From NCBI GenBank assembly GCA_964572825.1, contig CAZNGS010000007.1, positions 1 to 64,000 on the forward strand: a stretch of DNA of 64,000 bases, in the 5' to 3' direction. Below the pieces are notes generated by a model that saw only the letters and a program-made list of their open reading frames with translations, was not told where the DNA came from and ran no database searches. A program made the position numbers and the translations under genes. This document shows positions 28,055 through 37,046 of the stretch, piece by piece. The stretch comes from CAYVBE01 sp964572825 (GTDB taxonomy: Bacteria; Planctomycetota; Brocadiia; SM23-32). The stretch's first letter is position 1. Each line of letters starts with the position of its first letter.

Positions 28055-28892
28055 GCGGCCTGAAGTAAGTTCTTTCCGCGCTCGAAAGTCACCTGCAGCA
28101 CCTTATCCGATGGCGAGGCCAGTCGCCGGCAGGCTTCCTCGGTTGCTTCAAGCAGGCTGGAGAGATCCCCGAAGGAGTAGTTGTTCGTAACGTTCTCCTT
28201 CAGGTACTTCCACACCCGCTCGATCAGGTTCAGTTCCGGGCTGTAGGGCGGAAGCCAGAAGGGCTGCATTCTGTCGCTGTTGTCGCTCAAGAACCGCTTC
28301 ACCCGGTTTGCTCGATGATAGCCGGCATTGTCCATGACCAATATCAGCTCCCTGCCCCCGCCCTGCCAGGCCAGCAGGTGCCTCAGGAAATGGACAAACT
28401 CCCGGCTGTTTTTGTCCTCCGAGATGCGCCAGATCAGCCTGTCGGACCGGAAATCCCACGCTCCCCAGACCACCGCCTTCTTATCATCCCCCGCCGAGGG
28501 CACCCTGGCCGGCTCGCCCCGGCGCCACCATATCTTGGTCAGTGGAGGGTTCAGATGCACTTCGCACTCGTCGATAAACAGCAGCTTGTATCGGGGCTCC
28601 CGGTTCAGAGCCCTTTTTTTAGCCCTGCCAGCTCGCTCTTTTTGGCTTCATACAGTTGCTCGTCGCGCCTGTGACCCGGATCATGTCGCGGGCGTTTATA
28701 GGAGAATCCCATCTGGTCCAGAACCTCGCTGAGCCATCTCTGGCTGATCGAGACCCCGGTCTTTTTCTCCATGTATGCGACCGGCAATGCCCTGCTACAG
28801 CCGTCACTTTGCCCGTGCAAAAACGGGTTGTCCAGCAAATGGAAAAGTGCTATTGGAGACGCCTGTGACTGCGGCCGCACGTCATTAAACAA
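28051..28892 (-). mobile_element. IS630-family transposase in two frames, 5'-truncated
   Basis: Two minus-strand frames together cover most of an IS630 transposase. The upstream one (28892-28605) carries the HTH-proximal part (VAYMEKKTGVSIS, MGFSYKRPRHD). The downstream one (to 28051) carries FIDE, VMDNAGYH and PYSPELNLIE, so all three DDE residues are present across the two frames. They join by a -1 shift at a run of seven A (minus strand of 28614-28620), reading A-AAA-AAA-G. The extreme N-terminal HTH and both terminal inverted repeats are not recognisable, so the copy is probably immobile. The stop of the second frame abuts the truncated GNAT gene. Confidence 0.75.
28614..28620 (-). promoter_or_regulatory. 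Possible programmed -1 frameshift site
   Basis: Seven consecutive A on the coding (minus) strand in the phase CTA-AAA-AAA-GGG. The zero frame stops three codons later. A -1 slip continues into the FIDE part of the IS630 transposase. Such A-rich heptamers are known slippery sites in IS elements and dnaX. Simple decay by a one-base indel is the alternative. Confidence 0.5.
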
Positions 28893-29012
28893 GCCGTGCA
28901 GACCCGAGGCATTCCGGGATGGTGCGGCTTGACTCTGTCGTTTCTGGATGCGCGGTCCCCATCGAGGCAGCGCCGGCTCCTCTCCGAGCCGATGCAGCGA
29001 ACGCCTCCCCGG

Positions 29013-29939
29013 CTACACCGTCTGCGGGTGATCGGCGGTCACCATGTCCAGGTCGGCCGCGGCGGCGTTCGCTTCGACCTGTGCCACGTTCTTGCAGCCC
29101 GGAATGACGGCTGTGACGGCCTCATTCCGCAGGCACCAGGCCAGCGCCCAGCGGGCCATCTCCATACCATCCGGCACCTCCTCCTGCTCGATGCGTTCCA
29201 CCTCTTCGAGTTGACTGCGGATGTTACCGGCGCCGAAGATGGCGCGTATGTCGCCCTCCTCGAACCGGTCTTCATCGCCGGGGCGGTACTTGCCCGTCAG
29301 GAAGCCGCTGGCCAGGGGCACGCGGTCCAGAACGCCCAGGCCGTGCTCCCGGCAGAGGGGGAGCACCCGCTTCTCGGGCCTCCGGTCGAGCCGATTGTAG
29401 AGAACCTGCACGACCTCGATGGCGTATTCGGGAGCCGTTTTGATCTGGCGCAGCCCCCTGTCCCCGCTCCCCACCGAGAGCCCCAGGTGCCGGATGCTGC
29501 CCTTCTGTTTCTGGTGGCGCAGCGCGTTCCACAGCGCGTCGTTAAAGAACGCCTCATCCGGTCCCGAGTGGAACTGGTAGATATCCACGTAGTCGGTGCG
29601 GAGGGCCTTCAGCGAGTGCTCAAGCTGTCGCACCACCTCGCCGGGGGACCAGTGCGGTTCGCGGTCCAGGTGTGCGCGCCACCTGTGGCCGAACTTCGTG
29701 GCGATGATCCAGTCCTCACGGTGCCCATCGATAGCCGCACCGACCAGCGATTCCGAGAGATGATCGCCGTAGCACCCGGCGGTGTCGATGAGATTCACGC
29801 CCAGCTCGCGTGCCCGGCCCAGCATGGCGTCCACCTCGTTCTGCTCGAACGCCTTTCCCCATTCGCCGCCGAACTGCGCCGTACCGATTCCCACGACTGA
29901 CACCGTCAGGTCCGTTTTCCCCAATCGGCGATACCGCAT
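29013..29939 (-). CDS. Aldo/keto reductase
   Basis: The 308-residue cytoplasmic enzyme has the complete aldo/keto reductase tetrad: D52 and Y57 (DTAGCYG), K82 (TKFG) and H124 (YQFHSG). It has the typical barrel start YRRLGKTDLTVSVVGIGT. The C-terminal NADPH-binding part includes VIPGCKN. GAAGGA lies seven bases upstream of the ATG, and a promoter is visible at 30022-30049. It probably reduces a sugar-derived aldehyde or ketone, or the reverse with NAD(P); subfamily members near sugar genes in this phylum are often sugar dehydrogenases. It has its own promoter and is flanked by IS debris, so it is not clearly tied to an operon. Confidence 0.88.
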   Translation of the reverse strand: MRYRRLGKTDLTVSVVGIGTAQFGGEWGKAFEQNEVDAMLGRARELGVNLIDTAGCYGDHLSESLVGAAIDGHREDWIIATKFGHRWRAHLDREPHWSPGEVVRQLEHSLKALRTDYVDIYQFHSGPDEAFFNDALWNALRHQKQKGSIRHLGLSVGSGDRGLRQIKTAPEYAIEVVQVLYNRLDRRPEKRVLPLCREHGLGVLDRVPLASGFLTGKYRPGDEDRFEEGDIRAIFGAGNIRSQLEEVERIEQEEVPDGMEMARWALAWCLRNEAVTAVIPGCKNVAQVEANAAAADLDMVTADHPQTV

Positions 29940-30021
29940 GGCGGAGTCCTTCCCCCCTGGATAGATTCCATCCGGCCCGCCGACCGATAGGCAAGACCGG
30001 ATGCAGTCACGCTGACGTGCG

Positions 30022-30049
30022 ATTATACTGCATGCCGCTTTGCTTTCAC
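30022..30049 (-). promoter_or_regulatory. Sigma70-type promoter of the aldo/keto reductase
   Basis: On the minus strand a GTGAAA -35-like box (30049-30044), 16 bases, then a perfect TATAAT (30027-30022). The start codon is at 29939. Confidence 0.5.
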
Positions 30050-30167
30050 CCGTGCGCTTCCCCGACCCGTCGAGACGGTTATTCTCGGCAGCACAGGGGC
30101 CGCAGGCGATGATTCTCGCCGGTCGGTTGTGAGAGCCGTGCGTTTTCAGGTATTAAGATTGGTACTC

Positions 30168-30195
30168 TTGCGGAGCAGCTCTGGTCCGTTAGAAT
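30168..30195 (+). promoter_or_regulatory. Candidate promoter of the second giant GH2 gene
   Basis: TTGCGG (30168-30173) and TAGAAT (30190-30195) with a 16-bp spacer, about 68 bases before the ATG at 30263. Confidence 0.45.
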
Positions 30196-30262
30196 TGAGA
30201 TGAATGCCGGGAAGCGGGACCATTCACGTCCCGCGCCCTCGAGTTTTTGAGAGGTGCAGAAG

Positions 30263-33200
30263 ATGCACGTGAAAGGCTTTGCCGCTCTTTGTCTGTGGAT
30301 GGCCCTGGGAGCATGGCTGCCGTGTGCCGAAGGGGCCGCTGCTGCGGCGCGGGAGTACGTCTGGATCGAGGGGGAGAAGCCGGCCTCCGCGAACTTCGAG
30401 TACGAGGTGTGGGGTGGCGAGTACGCGCAGATTCTGTCGGGTGAGCAATGGCTGAACAAGGTCGTCGGCAAGAAGCAGGTTGCGGATGAGTTGAAGGGCG
30501 AAGGGCTGCGGCTCGACTATGAATTCCAGGTCCGCGAGCCCGGCGATTACCAGATATGGCTGCGGATCGGGTACGAATGGTCCCGGGCCCCGGTGGAGTG
30601 GCGCATCGACGAAACGGGCTGGGCTACGCTGCCCCCTGATCAATTCACCACCAACCTGGTGCGCCTCTCGGGGAACTGGTGCAAGATCGGCTGGGCGCGG
30701 GTGGGCAAGAGGCACCTGGAGGCGGGCGCCCACACGATCCAGCTCCGCGTACGGGAGCCCGGCAAGGACGGCCGTGTCATGCTGGGGCTGGACTGCATCG
30801 GGCTGGTGCGCGGCGAGTGGGTCCCGGAGATGGGCCTGCGCCCCGCAGAGACCTACGATGGTCCTTCGGATCGCCGGGCCCGGGAGCACGTGTTCCGCTT
30901 TCCGGATTTCCTGCCGGCGGAGGCGACGGCCCGCGTCGAACTGCCCCTGGACGGCTTGTGGCAGGCCGCGCGCTACGACGACACGGATATGGACACGGAC
31001 ACGTACCGACCCCTTACCCTCGTCCCGGAACCGGAAGACTATCCCCTCCGGTGGATGGGCATCGCGGTGCCCGGCGCCGCCAGGGCCAGGCGACCCGAAT
31101 TGGCCTACGGGCACCGGTTTTTCTACCGGACCCGCATCGAGGTGCCGCGTGAACTGGCCGGGCGCGGGTTCCGCCTGCACTTCAGCGGCACCTGCTGGAT
31201 CGTCAGCGTGCTGGTCAACGGCCGGTTTGTGGGCTCCCACCAGGGGGTGCTGGTCCCCTGGGAGATGGACATCACCGACGCGCTCAAACCCGGCCGTGTC
31301 AACACCCTGACCATCGGCGTAAAGGGGCCCTACTACTCACTGGACGTGAAGAGCGGGATGGGGGGGAAAGGCCGCGCGCCCTCGATCGACCATAAGCGCC
31401 ACGGGCCGTGCGGCGGCGATTTCCCCCGGCACCTCTCTTTCGTCGCCCCGGTATATCCCAGCACCAAGGGAGAGGGGGACGGGCTGCAGCAGGGCCTGGT
31501 CAATCCCGTAAAGCTCGTAGTGGCCGGCCCATGCTACACCGAGGACGTGTTCGTTAAACCCGGCGTCTCAAAGCGTCGGCTGGACGCGGATATCACGGTA
31601 CGGAACACCACCGAAACGCGCAAGGACCTGGGCGTGAAATGCCAGGCGGTCAACAAGCGCACCGGGGAGGTCGAGAAGACTTTCGAGGCGCAGGAGGTCA
31701 GTGTCTGGCCGCGCAGGACCGAGCAGGTGTCCGTCGGGGGCGTATGGGAAGACCCGGAACTGTGGTGGCCGGCCGAAGACGTCGACGACAAGCCCACCCT
31801 CTACCGACTCCGCACCATCATCAGCCTGGACGGTGAACCGATCGACGTGCACGAGCAGCCGTTCGGGTTCCGCGTGATCACTTACGACGGCCGGCAGTTC
31901 AAGCTGAACGGTGTCCCCTGGCATTTCTGGAACTGGGTGGGCATCGGCGGCGCGCAGAACGAAGACGAATGGCTGGAGGCCTATTTTGCCCAGAACGACC
32001 GGTTCCACCGCATCTCCTACGACAGCGACAGGATGTGGGGCTACCGTGAGCGGGCGCTGGAGTTTTTCGACCGCAACGGCGTGCCGGGCCGCCTCTCCAT
32101 GTGCATCGATGGTATGTTCATCACGCTTGCGCCGCGCAATCCCCTGGTCTGGGAGAACTTCCGCCGGCACGTGCGGCAAACCGTGCGGGCCTACCGCAAC
32201 CACCCGTCGGTGATGATGTGGAGTATCGGCAACGAGTACATGCTGGTGACGTGTCGGCTGGTATACGGCGGCCGATACCGCGAGTCCGAGGAGGAAGCCG
32301 CCGAACTGAGCCGCATCGCCGAGACGCTGGACCCCACCCGGCGCAGTTTCCAGGACGGCGGCGGGGACCTGGGCGGCCTGATAGGGATGAACTGCCAGCA
32401 CTATTCCTGGCGCTACTCCCGGGGCTGGCCGGACTGGGCCTACAACTACCCCATCCGAGAAGGTGAGGCACCGGTGCCCCGACCGGTCGGCAACCGCCCT
32501 GAGCTCTACGCGTGGGACGGGCAGATGCCCCTCATCTTCGGGGAAGTCTTCTACTACGCGGGCAATATCGACCGCGTCACATGGGTCGGCGGGCCGGAGG
32601 TCTATCGCGGCCGCGAGAAGGCCGAGCGCGCCGCCGCCCATTACATGCGCATCTGCGCGGAAGGCGCCCGCTGGCAGGGCGTCACGGCCATCTGTCCCTG
32701 GGTGGGCCACCTGCCCGGGGCGGAGAAGTCCTTCGCCGCCCGGGCCGTGTTCGTGCGCGAACACAACCGCTGCTTCTATCCGAAGAGCACGTTCCGGCGC
32801 ACTATCAAGGTCTTCAACGACACGCGCCACGACGATCCCATCACCCTCCGCTGGCGGCTGGTGTTGGGCGAGCGGACGGTCGCCGACGGAGAGCGGCTCT
32901 ATCGCCTGCCGCCCGGCCAGAACCGGCAGGATCATATCGAAGCGGCCCTGCCGGACGCCGACCGGCGGCAGAACGGTCGCCTGGAACTGGAGCTTCTCGT
33001 GAACGGGGAGTCCGTCTTCGAGGACAGCAGGCCGGTCAGCCTGCTGCCCCGCCCCACCGGGGCCACGGGGCTCTCGGGCGAGGCCCTGTGCGTTTACGAT
33101 CCCGAGGGGGGCATCCGCGAGTGGCTGCGCCAGGTGGGGCAGTCTTTCACCGCCCTGGAGGCCCTTCAGGAGCTGCCCGACGCGGCGCGGGTGCTTCTGG

Positions 33201-34765
33201 TGGGGCCCCACGCCCTGGACGAGGGCGACCGGGCGCAGAGCGTCGAGGTCCTCCGGGAGTTCATCACCGCGGGCAATGTCGCCATCGTGCTGGAGCAGGC
33301 GGACCCGCTCCAGGGCGACGAATTGCCCGGAGCGGACCTCAAGGTGGACCCCCAGGCGCCGAAGCGCAATCGGTCAGCCGATTTCCCGGGTCCGGAGCCC
33401 GAGGCCGGGCGCATCGCTTTCCCCACCGCACGCGCGCACCGTGTGGTTCGCGGGCTGGAGAGCTCCGACATGTTCACGTGGGCCGGAGACGGGACCAATT
33501 ACCGGAAGGCGTATTCCTCCGTCGGCGCCACCGCTCTGAGCATTGTGCAGGCGGGGCATCGGCTGAATCTCTCGCCGGTAGTTCAGCTCGGCACCGGCGA
33601 TGGGGCCTGCCTGCTCTCCCAGATGCTGATCGGCCGAAAGCTGGGGACCGAACCCGTGGCCGATCAGCTCCTCTACAACGCTCTGCTATGGGCCGAGGAG
33701 CGGGTGCATGCAGTCAGTCACCGGGCGGCCGTCTATGCGGCGGGGGACACCGCCCTGCTCGATCTGCTCGGCGCGGTCCGGCTCCAGTTCACCAAGGTGC
33801 ACGAACCGGCCGCGGCCCTGAGTGAGCCGGTGGCCGTGGTGCGGGCCACACCGTCGGCGCTTCAGTGGCTGCAGGGCCACCGGGAACGGGTCCGACAGTT
33901 CTGTTCCGAGGGCGGCCGGCTCATGCTGCTGGGCCTCACGCCGGACGGAATCCAGTCGTTCAACGATCTGGTCGGGTTCCGGCACCGCATCCGTCCCACC
34001 TGGCGGGAGCTGGTCACGCTGAACGAACGCACCGATCCCGTGCTTTTGGGCATCACGGACCGCGACGTCAACATGGACGGCCCCGACCAGGTCGCCCCGT
34101 GGTCCGGCAAGCACTGGAAGTCGGACCGCGTGTTCAGCTACGTGGTGGACGGACGCGAGATCGCCTCCTTCGGCGGGGCCGGCGACGGCGAAGCCGAGGG
34201 CGTCATGCGCGCAGAAAACAGCATCCAGATGATGACCAACGGCCTGACCAATGAGGACGACTGGCATTACATCCAGTACTTCGATTCCGAAGGCGCGTCG
34301 GTGACCTTCGATTTCGGCAGCCCCGAGACCATCACCCGCATCCGCATTAAGCCCAATCCGGGGTCCTATTACTTCCTGAAGGACGTGGCGTTTGTCTTCG
34401 GCGGGGATGAGGAGAACCCGGTGGAGTTCACGTGTCGACAGGTCGGGGGATTGCAGGAGGTCCCCATGCGGCCCCGGCGGGCGCGGCGGGTAACCCTCCG
34501 AATGATAAACCACTGGCCCGGTGACTCCGGCAAGAACCTGATGGGCGTGGACCTGGTCGAGATGTACCGGGAACTGCCGGAGGAGCCGCGCATGGTGTTC
34601 CTGACCGATCCGTGCGGCCTGGTGAACTACCCCATCGGAGAGGGCGGCATCCTGCTGAACCAACTGGACTATACCTCCGAAGACACGGAAGAGAACATGG
34701 CCAGGAAGCGAAGTACCTACGCCAGCCTGCTCCGCAACATGGGCGCCGCCCTGGGGAGCGAGTGA
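30263..34765 (+). CDS. Giant secreted GH2-family glycoside hydrolase, second paralogue
   Basis: The 1,500-residue product has a signal peptide (about 1-28) and a CBM-like jelly roll (REYVWIEGEKPASANFE onward). GH2 sugar-binding and Ig-like domains precede a TIM barrel from about residue 534. E658 in IGNEY is the expected acid/base and E761 in FGEV the expected nucleophile. As in the protein at 4721, two amidotransferase-like domains (from about 940 and 1155) and an F5/8C-like module (from about 1349) follow. The long extra tail of the paralogue is absent. The ATG at 30263 is preferred because GAGAGGTG lies seven bases upstream; a GTG at 30254 is possible. The next gene follows after 58 bases, so both are probably one transcript. 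Confidence 0.83.
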   Translation: MHVKGFAALCLWMALGAWLPCAEGAAAAAREYVWIEGEKPASANFEYEVWGGEYAQILSGEQWLNKVVGKKQVADELKGEGLRLDYEFQVREPGDYQIWLRIGYEWSRAPVEWRIDETGWATLPPDQFTTNLVRLSGNWCKIGWARVGKRHLEAGAHTIQLRVREPGKDGRVMLGLDCIGLVRGEWVPEMGLRPAETYDGPSDRRAREHVFRFPDFLPAEATARVELPLDGLWQAARYDDTDMDTDTYRPLTLVPEPEDYPLRWMGIAVPGAARARRPELAYGHRFFYRTRIEVPRELAGRGFRLHFSGTCWIVSVLVNGRFVGSHQGVLVPWEMDITDALKPGRVNTLTIGVKGPYYSLDVKSGMGGKGRAPSIDHKRHGPCGGDFPRHLSFVAPVYPSTKGEGDGLQQGLVNPVKLVVAGPCYTEDVFVKPGVSKRRLDADITVRNTTETRKDLGVKCQAVNKRTGEVEKTFEAQEVSVWPRRTEQVSVGGVWEDPELWWPAEDVDDKPTLYRLRTIISLDGEPIDVHEQPFGFRVITYDGRQFKLNGVPWHFWNWVGIGGAQNEDEWLEAYFAQNDRFHRISYDSDRMWGYRERALEFFDRNGVPGRLSMCIDGMFITLAPRNPLVWENFRRHVRQTVRAYRNHPSVMMWSIGNEYMLVTCRLVYGGRYRESEEEAAELSRIAETLDPTRRSFQDGGGDLGGLIGMNCQHYSWRYSRGWPDWAYNYPIREGEAPVPRPVGNRPELYAWDGQMPLIFGEVFYYAGNIDRVTWVGGPEVYRGREKAERAAAHYMRICAEGARWQGVTAICPWVGHLPGAEKSFAARAVFVREHNRCFYPKSTFRRTIKVFNDTRHDDPITLRWRLVLGERTVADGERLYRLPPGQNRQDHIEAALPDADRRQNGRLELELLVNGESVFEDSRPVSLLPRPTGATGLSGEALCVYDPEGGIREWLRQVGQSFTALEALQELPDAARVLLVGPHALDEGDRAQSVEVLREFITAGNVAIVLEQADPLQGDELPGADLKVDPQAPKRNRSADFPGPEPEAGRIAFPTARAHRVVRGLESSDMFTWAGDGTNYRKAYSSVGATALSIVQAGHRLNLSPVVQLGTGDGACLLSQMLIGRKLGTEPVADQLLYNALLWAEERVHAVSHRAAVYAAGDTALLDLLGAVRLQFTKVHEPAAALSEPVAVVRATPSALQWLQGHRERVRQFCSEGGRLMLLGLTPDGIQSFNDLVGFRHRIRPTWRELVTLNERTDPVLLGITDRDVNMDGPDQVAPWSGKHWKSDRVFSYVVDGREIASFGGAGDGEAEGVMRAENSIQMMTNGLTNEDDWHYIQYFDSEGASVTFDFGSPETITRIRIKPNPGSYYFLKDVAFVFGGDEENPVEFTCRQVGGLQEVPMRPRRARRVTLRMINHWPGDSGKNLMGVDLVEMYRELPEEPRMVFLTDPCGLVNYPIGEGGILLNQLDYTSEDTEENMARKRSTYASLLRNMGAALGSE

Positions 34766-34823
34766 CACCGGGACGGCGGGGATCGCGCCTCGGGCGAATC
34801 TGCACAGGAAGGGAGCGGCAAAG

Positions 34824-36578
34824 ATGGTGCGCCAGGTGACGCTTGCGCTTGCGATGGCGGCCGTTCTGTTCCTGAATGAAAGCCGCGCCCGGAGGACCTC
34901 TGCCCCACCTGAAGGCGTAGAGAACACGGAGGCGCTGGAGAAGGCCCTCTTCCGCATCGACATGGAGCTCTACGAACGCTCCCTGCGGGATATCCGCGAC
35001 TGGCTCGACGCCCGGATCGCCGAATACGGCGAACTGGGGCTATATGCCTTCGGGCAGGGACTGAGCTTCAAAGAGGGCGAGGTCCACGTCTGCATGAACA
35101 GGGGGGGATTCGCGGACAGCGCGGCCCAGTTCTTCCGTGCCTACGAAATGCTGGGTGAGCCCCGCTATCTCGAAGCGGGCCTCAAAACGTGTGACTTCTT
35201 CCTTCGCATCCAGCAGCCCCAGGGCCACATCCCCTACAGGGCCGTCATCCACCAGCCGGACGGGAGAATCACGGTTGGCTACCGGAACCGTGGATCAAAG
35301 CAAGTTCGCCTGCAGGACGGCGTCCAGTACCGCCCTTTCGCCCTGCTGCTCTATGCACATCGCCTGACCGGCGAGCGCAGATATATGCTCGCCGCACAAC
35401 GCATCGCCGACCGGGTGCTGGCCATCCAGGACCCGCAGTTCGGTTACTGCCCCGATCAATACGATCCCGAGCACACCGACCGCACGCAGGTCCTCAAGGC
35501 CGGCAGCCCGGGCGGGATCGCGGTGGGCGGCTCCTACAACGACTATGCCACGACCGACGCCATGCGCATGGCCGTCATGATGTATCACGCCACCGGCGAC
35601 AGGAAGTATCTCGAACGCAGCGCGCGAATTGGCCGGTGGATTCTCGCCACCCAGATAGGTGAAGACCCGGTGCACGGCTGGTGCCAGCAATACGGCCCGA
35701 ACAACGAGCCGACCAGGGCCCGCCACCACGAACTCGAAGTCATTCAGCCCTACGTGTTCAACCGGTTTGTCGGCCCCATGCTCGCCTGGTTCTACGGCAT
35801 GACCGGCAGGCAGGCCTACCGCGCCATGTTCAAGGAAACCTACCAGTGGATGCGGTCGGTGGAGAAGGACGGGGGTTGGGCGTCCCACTACCTTCCCGAT
35901 GGAACGCCGGTTTTCTGCCGCGATTGGGAGATCCACCGCTACGATGAACCGGAGAAGTGGAAGGAGAAATACCCCTGGGGCGGCTCCTACAGCCGGAGAT
36001 TTGTGCAGCTCCGCGATGCCAGCAGACTGCTTGAGCAGATGCATTCTGGCGGCCAGGAGGGTGTCAGGAAATGGTTCCACGGGCCGACGGAGTTTTCACC
36101 GGGCCAGTATCTGGAGCGGCAAATCGCCGCCGCCCGGCGCTGCGCGGACGAGGACCTCCTCGTGCCCCTTGCGGACTGCGGTGAAGGGCTCCAGCGGGTG
36201 GACGGCTGGCTGCCGGTGGGTAACGACCTGGAGCGGGTGAGGCAGCGGTGGGCCGGTGTGGAAGCCCCCGGCCTGGCGCAGAGAATCCACGGGCGGTCCG
36301 GCATCGACCGCCAGACGTGGGAGCCCCCTCACATGATGCCCCATTTCCGGCCACCGGTCGGATGGGCTCAGTGGCAATACGTGTGGGACGTCAGGCTCGC
36401 GCTGGGCGATATCGATGCCGAGACGGCAGCGAGCGGAGGTCGGGGTCTGGAGGTCCACCACGTGTGGGAGCCCTGGGACGTGATGGGCGACTGGACCACC
36501 CGCGCCCTGAAGGTCGAGAGATGGCTGGATGTGGCGCTGACTGAGTCCGCCACACGAAGCCGGGACAAGTTTCGATGA
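34824..36578 (+). CDS. Secreted (alpha/alpha)-toroid protein, PL10-like or glycosidase
   Basis: The 584-residue product has an N-terminal signal (about 1-22). It consists of repeated helical hairpins of the kind found in (alpha/alpha)6 toroid enzymes: ARYLE/RKYLE-type repeats, AYRAMFKETYQWMRSV, and ATGDRKYLERSARIGRWI. The segment GWCQQYGPNNEPTRARHHE resembles the AWCQQ-type catalytic region of PL10 pectate lyases, so pectate or related uronan cleavage is the best guess; unsaturated-uronyl hydrolases and GH127-like enzymes share the fold. AGGAAGGGAG precedes the ATG. It lies 58 bases after the giant GH2 gene and is probably co-transcribed with it. No terminator is obvious downstream. Confidence 0.65.
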   Translation: MVRQVTLALAMAAVLFLNESRARRTSAPPEGVENTEALEKALFRIDMELYERSLRDIRDWLDARIAEYGELGLYAFGQGLSFKEGEVHVCMNRGGFADSAAQFFRAYEMLGEPRYLEAGLKTCDFFLRIQQPQGHIPYRAVIHQPDGRITVGYRNRGSKQVRLQDGVQYRPFALLLYAHRLTGERRYMLAAQRIADRVLAIQDPQFGYCPDQYDPEHTDRTQVLKAGSPGGIAVGGSYNDYATTDAMRMAVMMYHATGDRKYLERSARIGRWILATQIGEDPVHGWCQQYGPNNEPTRARHHELEVIQPYVFNRFVGPMLAWFYGMTGRQAYRAMFKETYQWMRSVEKDGGWASHYLPDGTPVFCRDWEIHRYDEPEKWKEKYPWGGSYSRRFVQLRDASRLLEQMHSGGQEGVRKWFHGPTEFSPGQYLERQIAAARRCADEDLLVPLADCGEGLQRVDGWLPVGNDLERVRQRWAGVEAPGLAQRIHGRSGIDRQTWEPPHMMPHFRPPVGWAQWQYVWDVRLALGDIDAETAASGGRGLEVHHVWEPWDVMGDWTTRALKVERWLDVALTESATRSRDKFR

Positions 36579-36705
36579 GCGTCGGAACAAAGCCCACGGC
36601 GTCCTATCCGAGTCGGCACGGGAGACGGCGCAGCTGCCGAGACAGGCGACCTGCAACGCGCGGATTCTATTACGCCGAGGCCCGCAGTGGTGGAGATAGA
36701 GGTGC
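36579..36705. other. Gap before the tRNA region, no gene seen
   Basis: No coding sequence or hairpin with a T-run is visible between the toroid-protein stop and the duplicated tRNA 3' end at 36706. Confidence 0.4.
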
Positions 36706-36726
36706 TGGGCCCAGCAGGACTCGAAC
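36706..36726 (-). repeat. Duplicate of the tRNA 3' end (att-like scar or tRNA remnant)
   Basis: These 21 bases match the T-loop and acceptor end of the tRNA at 36900-36920 in the same orientation with a single mismatch (36719 versus 36913). The rest of a tRNA is not formed: the T-stem partner does not pair and no anticodon arm is found. Such 3'-end copies are what integration into a tRNA gene leaves behind; a decayed tandem tRNA is the alternative. Confidence 0.55.
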
Positions 36727-36896
36727 GCGTGCCGGAGGCCCGTAGCATTAAAGGCGTGTCCGGTGATCTATCGGTAGCTGCTGTGCAACCGGGCGATTCC
36801 CATGACGCGTCGGTGCAGTCGGCGGTTTCCGCCGCCGGCTGCGCCAACCTGCACGGTGGATGGGCGTGGGCGGGCCCTGTAGTGACATTCAGAAAA

Positions 36897-36971
36897 TGGT
36901 GGGCCCAGCAGGGCTCGAACCTGCAACAAGCGGATTATGAGTCCGCTGCTCTGCCATTGAGCTATGGGCCC
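36897..36971 (-). tRNA. tRNA with CAU anticodon (Met or Ile2)
   Basis: On the minus strand the 75-base sequence forms a full cloverleaf. The acceptor is GGGCCCA/TGGGCCC-type, the D-arm AGCTCAATGGCAGAGC, and the anticodon loop CTCATAA with anticodon CAT. The T-arm is GCAGG-TTCGAGC-CCTGC. CCA is encoded (minus strand of 36899-36897). CAU can be elongator Met or lysidine-modified Ile2; the weak D-arm identity does not settle it. It is not an initiator, because the three G:C pairs of the anticodon stem and the acceptor 1:72 mismatch are absent. Its promoter overlaps the stop codon of the MFS gene. Confidence 0.92.
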
Positions 36972-37017
36972 GGACGGCGGATGTATGTCAGGGAAAGACC
37001 ACCCCCGCATCACCTTG

Positions 37018-37046
37018 ACTATAGGCCCGGGGGAGCCGAAAGTCAA
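37018..37046 (-). promoter_or_regulatory. Sigma70-type promoter of the tRNA
   Basis: Minus strand TTGACT (37046-37041), 17 bases, TATAGT (37023-37018). It lies about 47 bases upstream of the tRNA 5' end, and its -35 box overlaps the MFS stop codon at 37043. Confidence 0.6.

Noticed and set aside
31568..33211. Minus-strand open frame opposite the second giant GH2 gene
   Set aside because: Antisense shadow of codon bias; no domain recognised.
36706..36790. A second complete tRNA left of the CAU tRNA
   Set aside because: Only the T-loop and acceptor end match; no paired T-stem, anticodon arm or 5' acceptor strand can be drawn.
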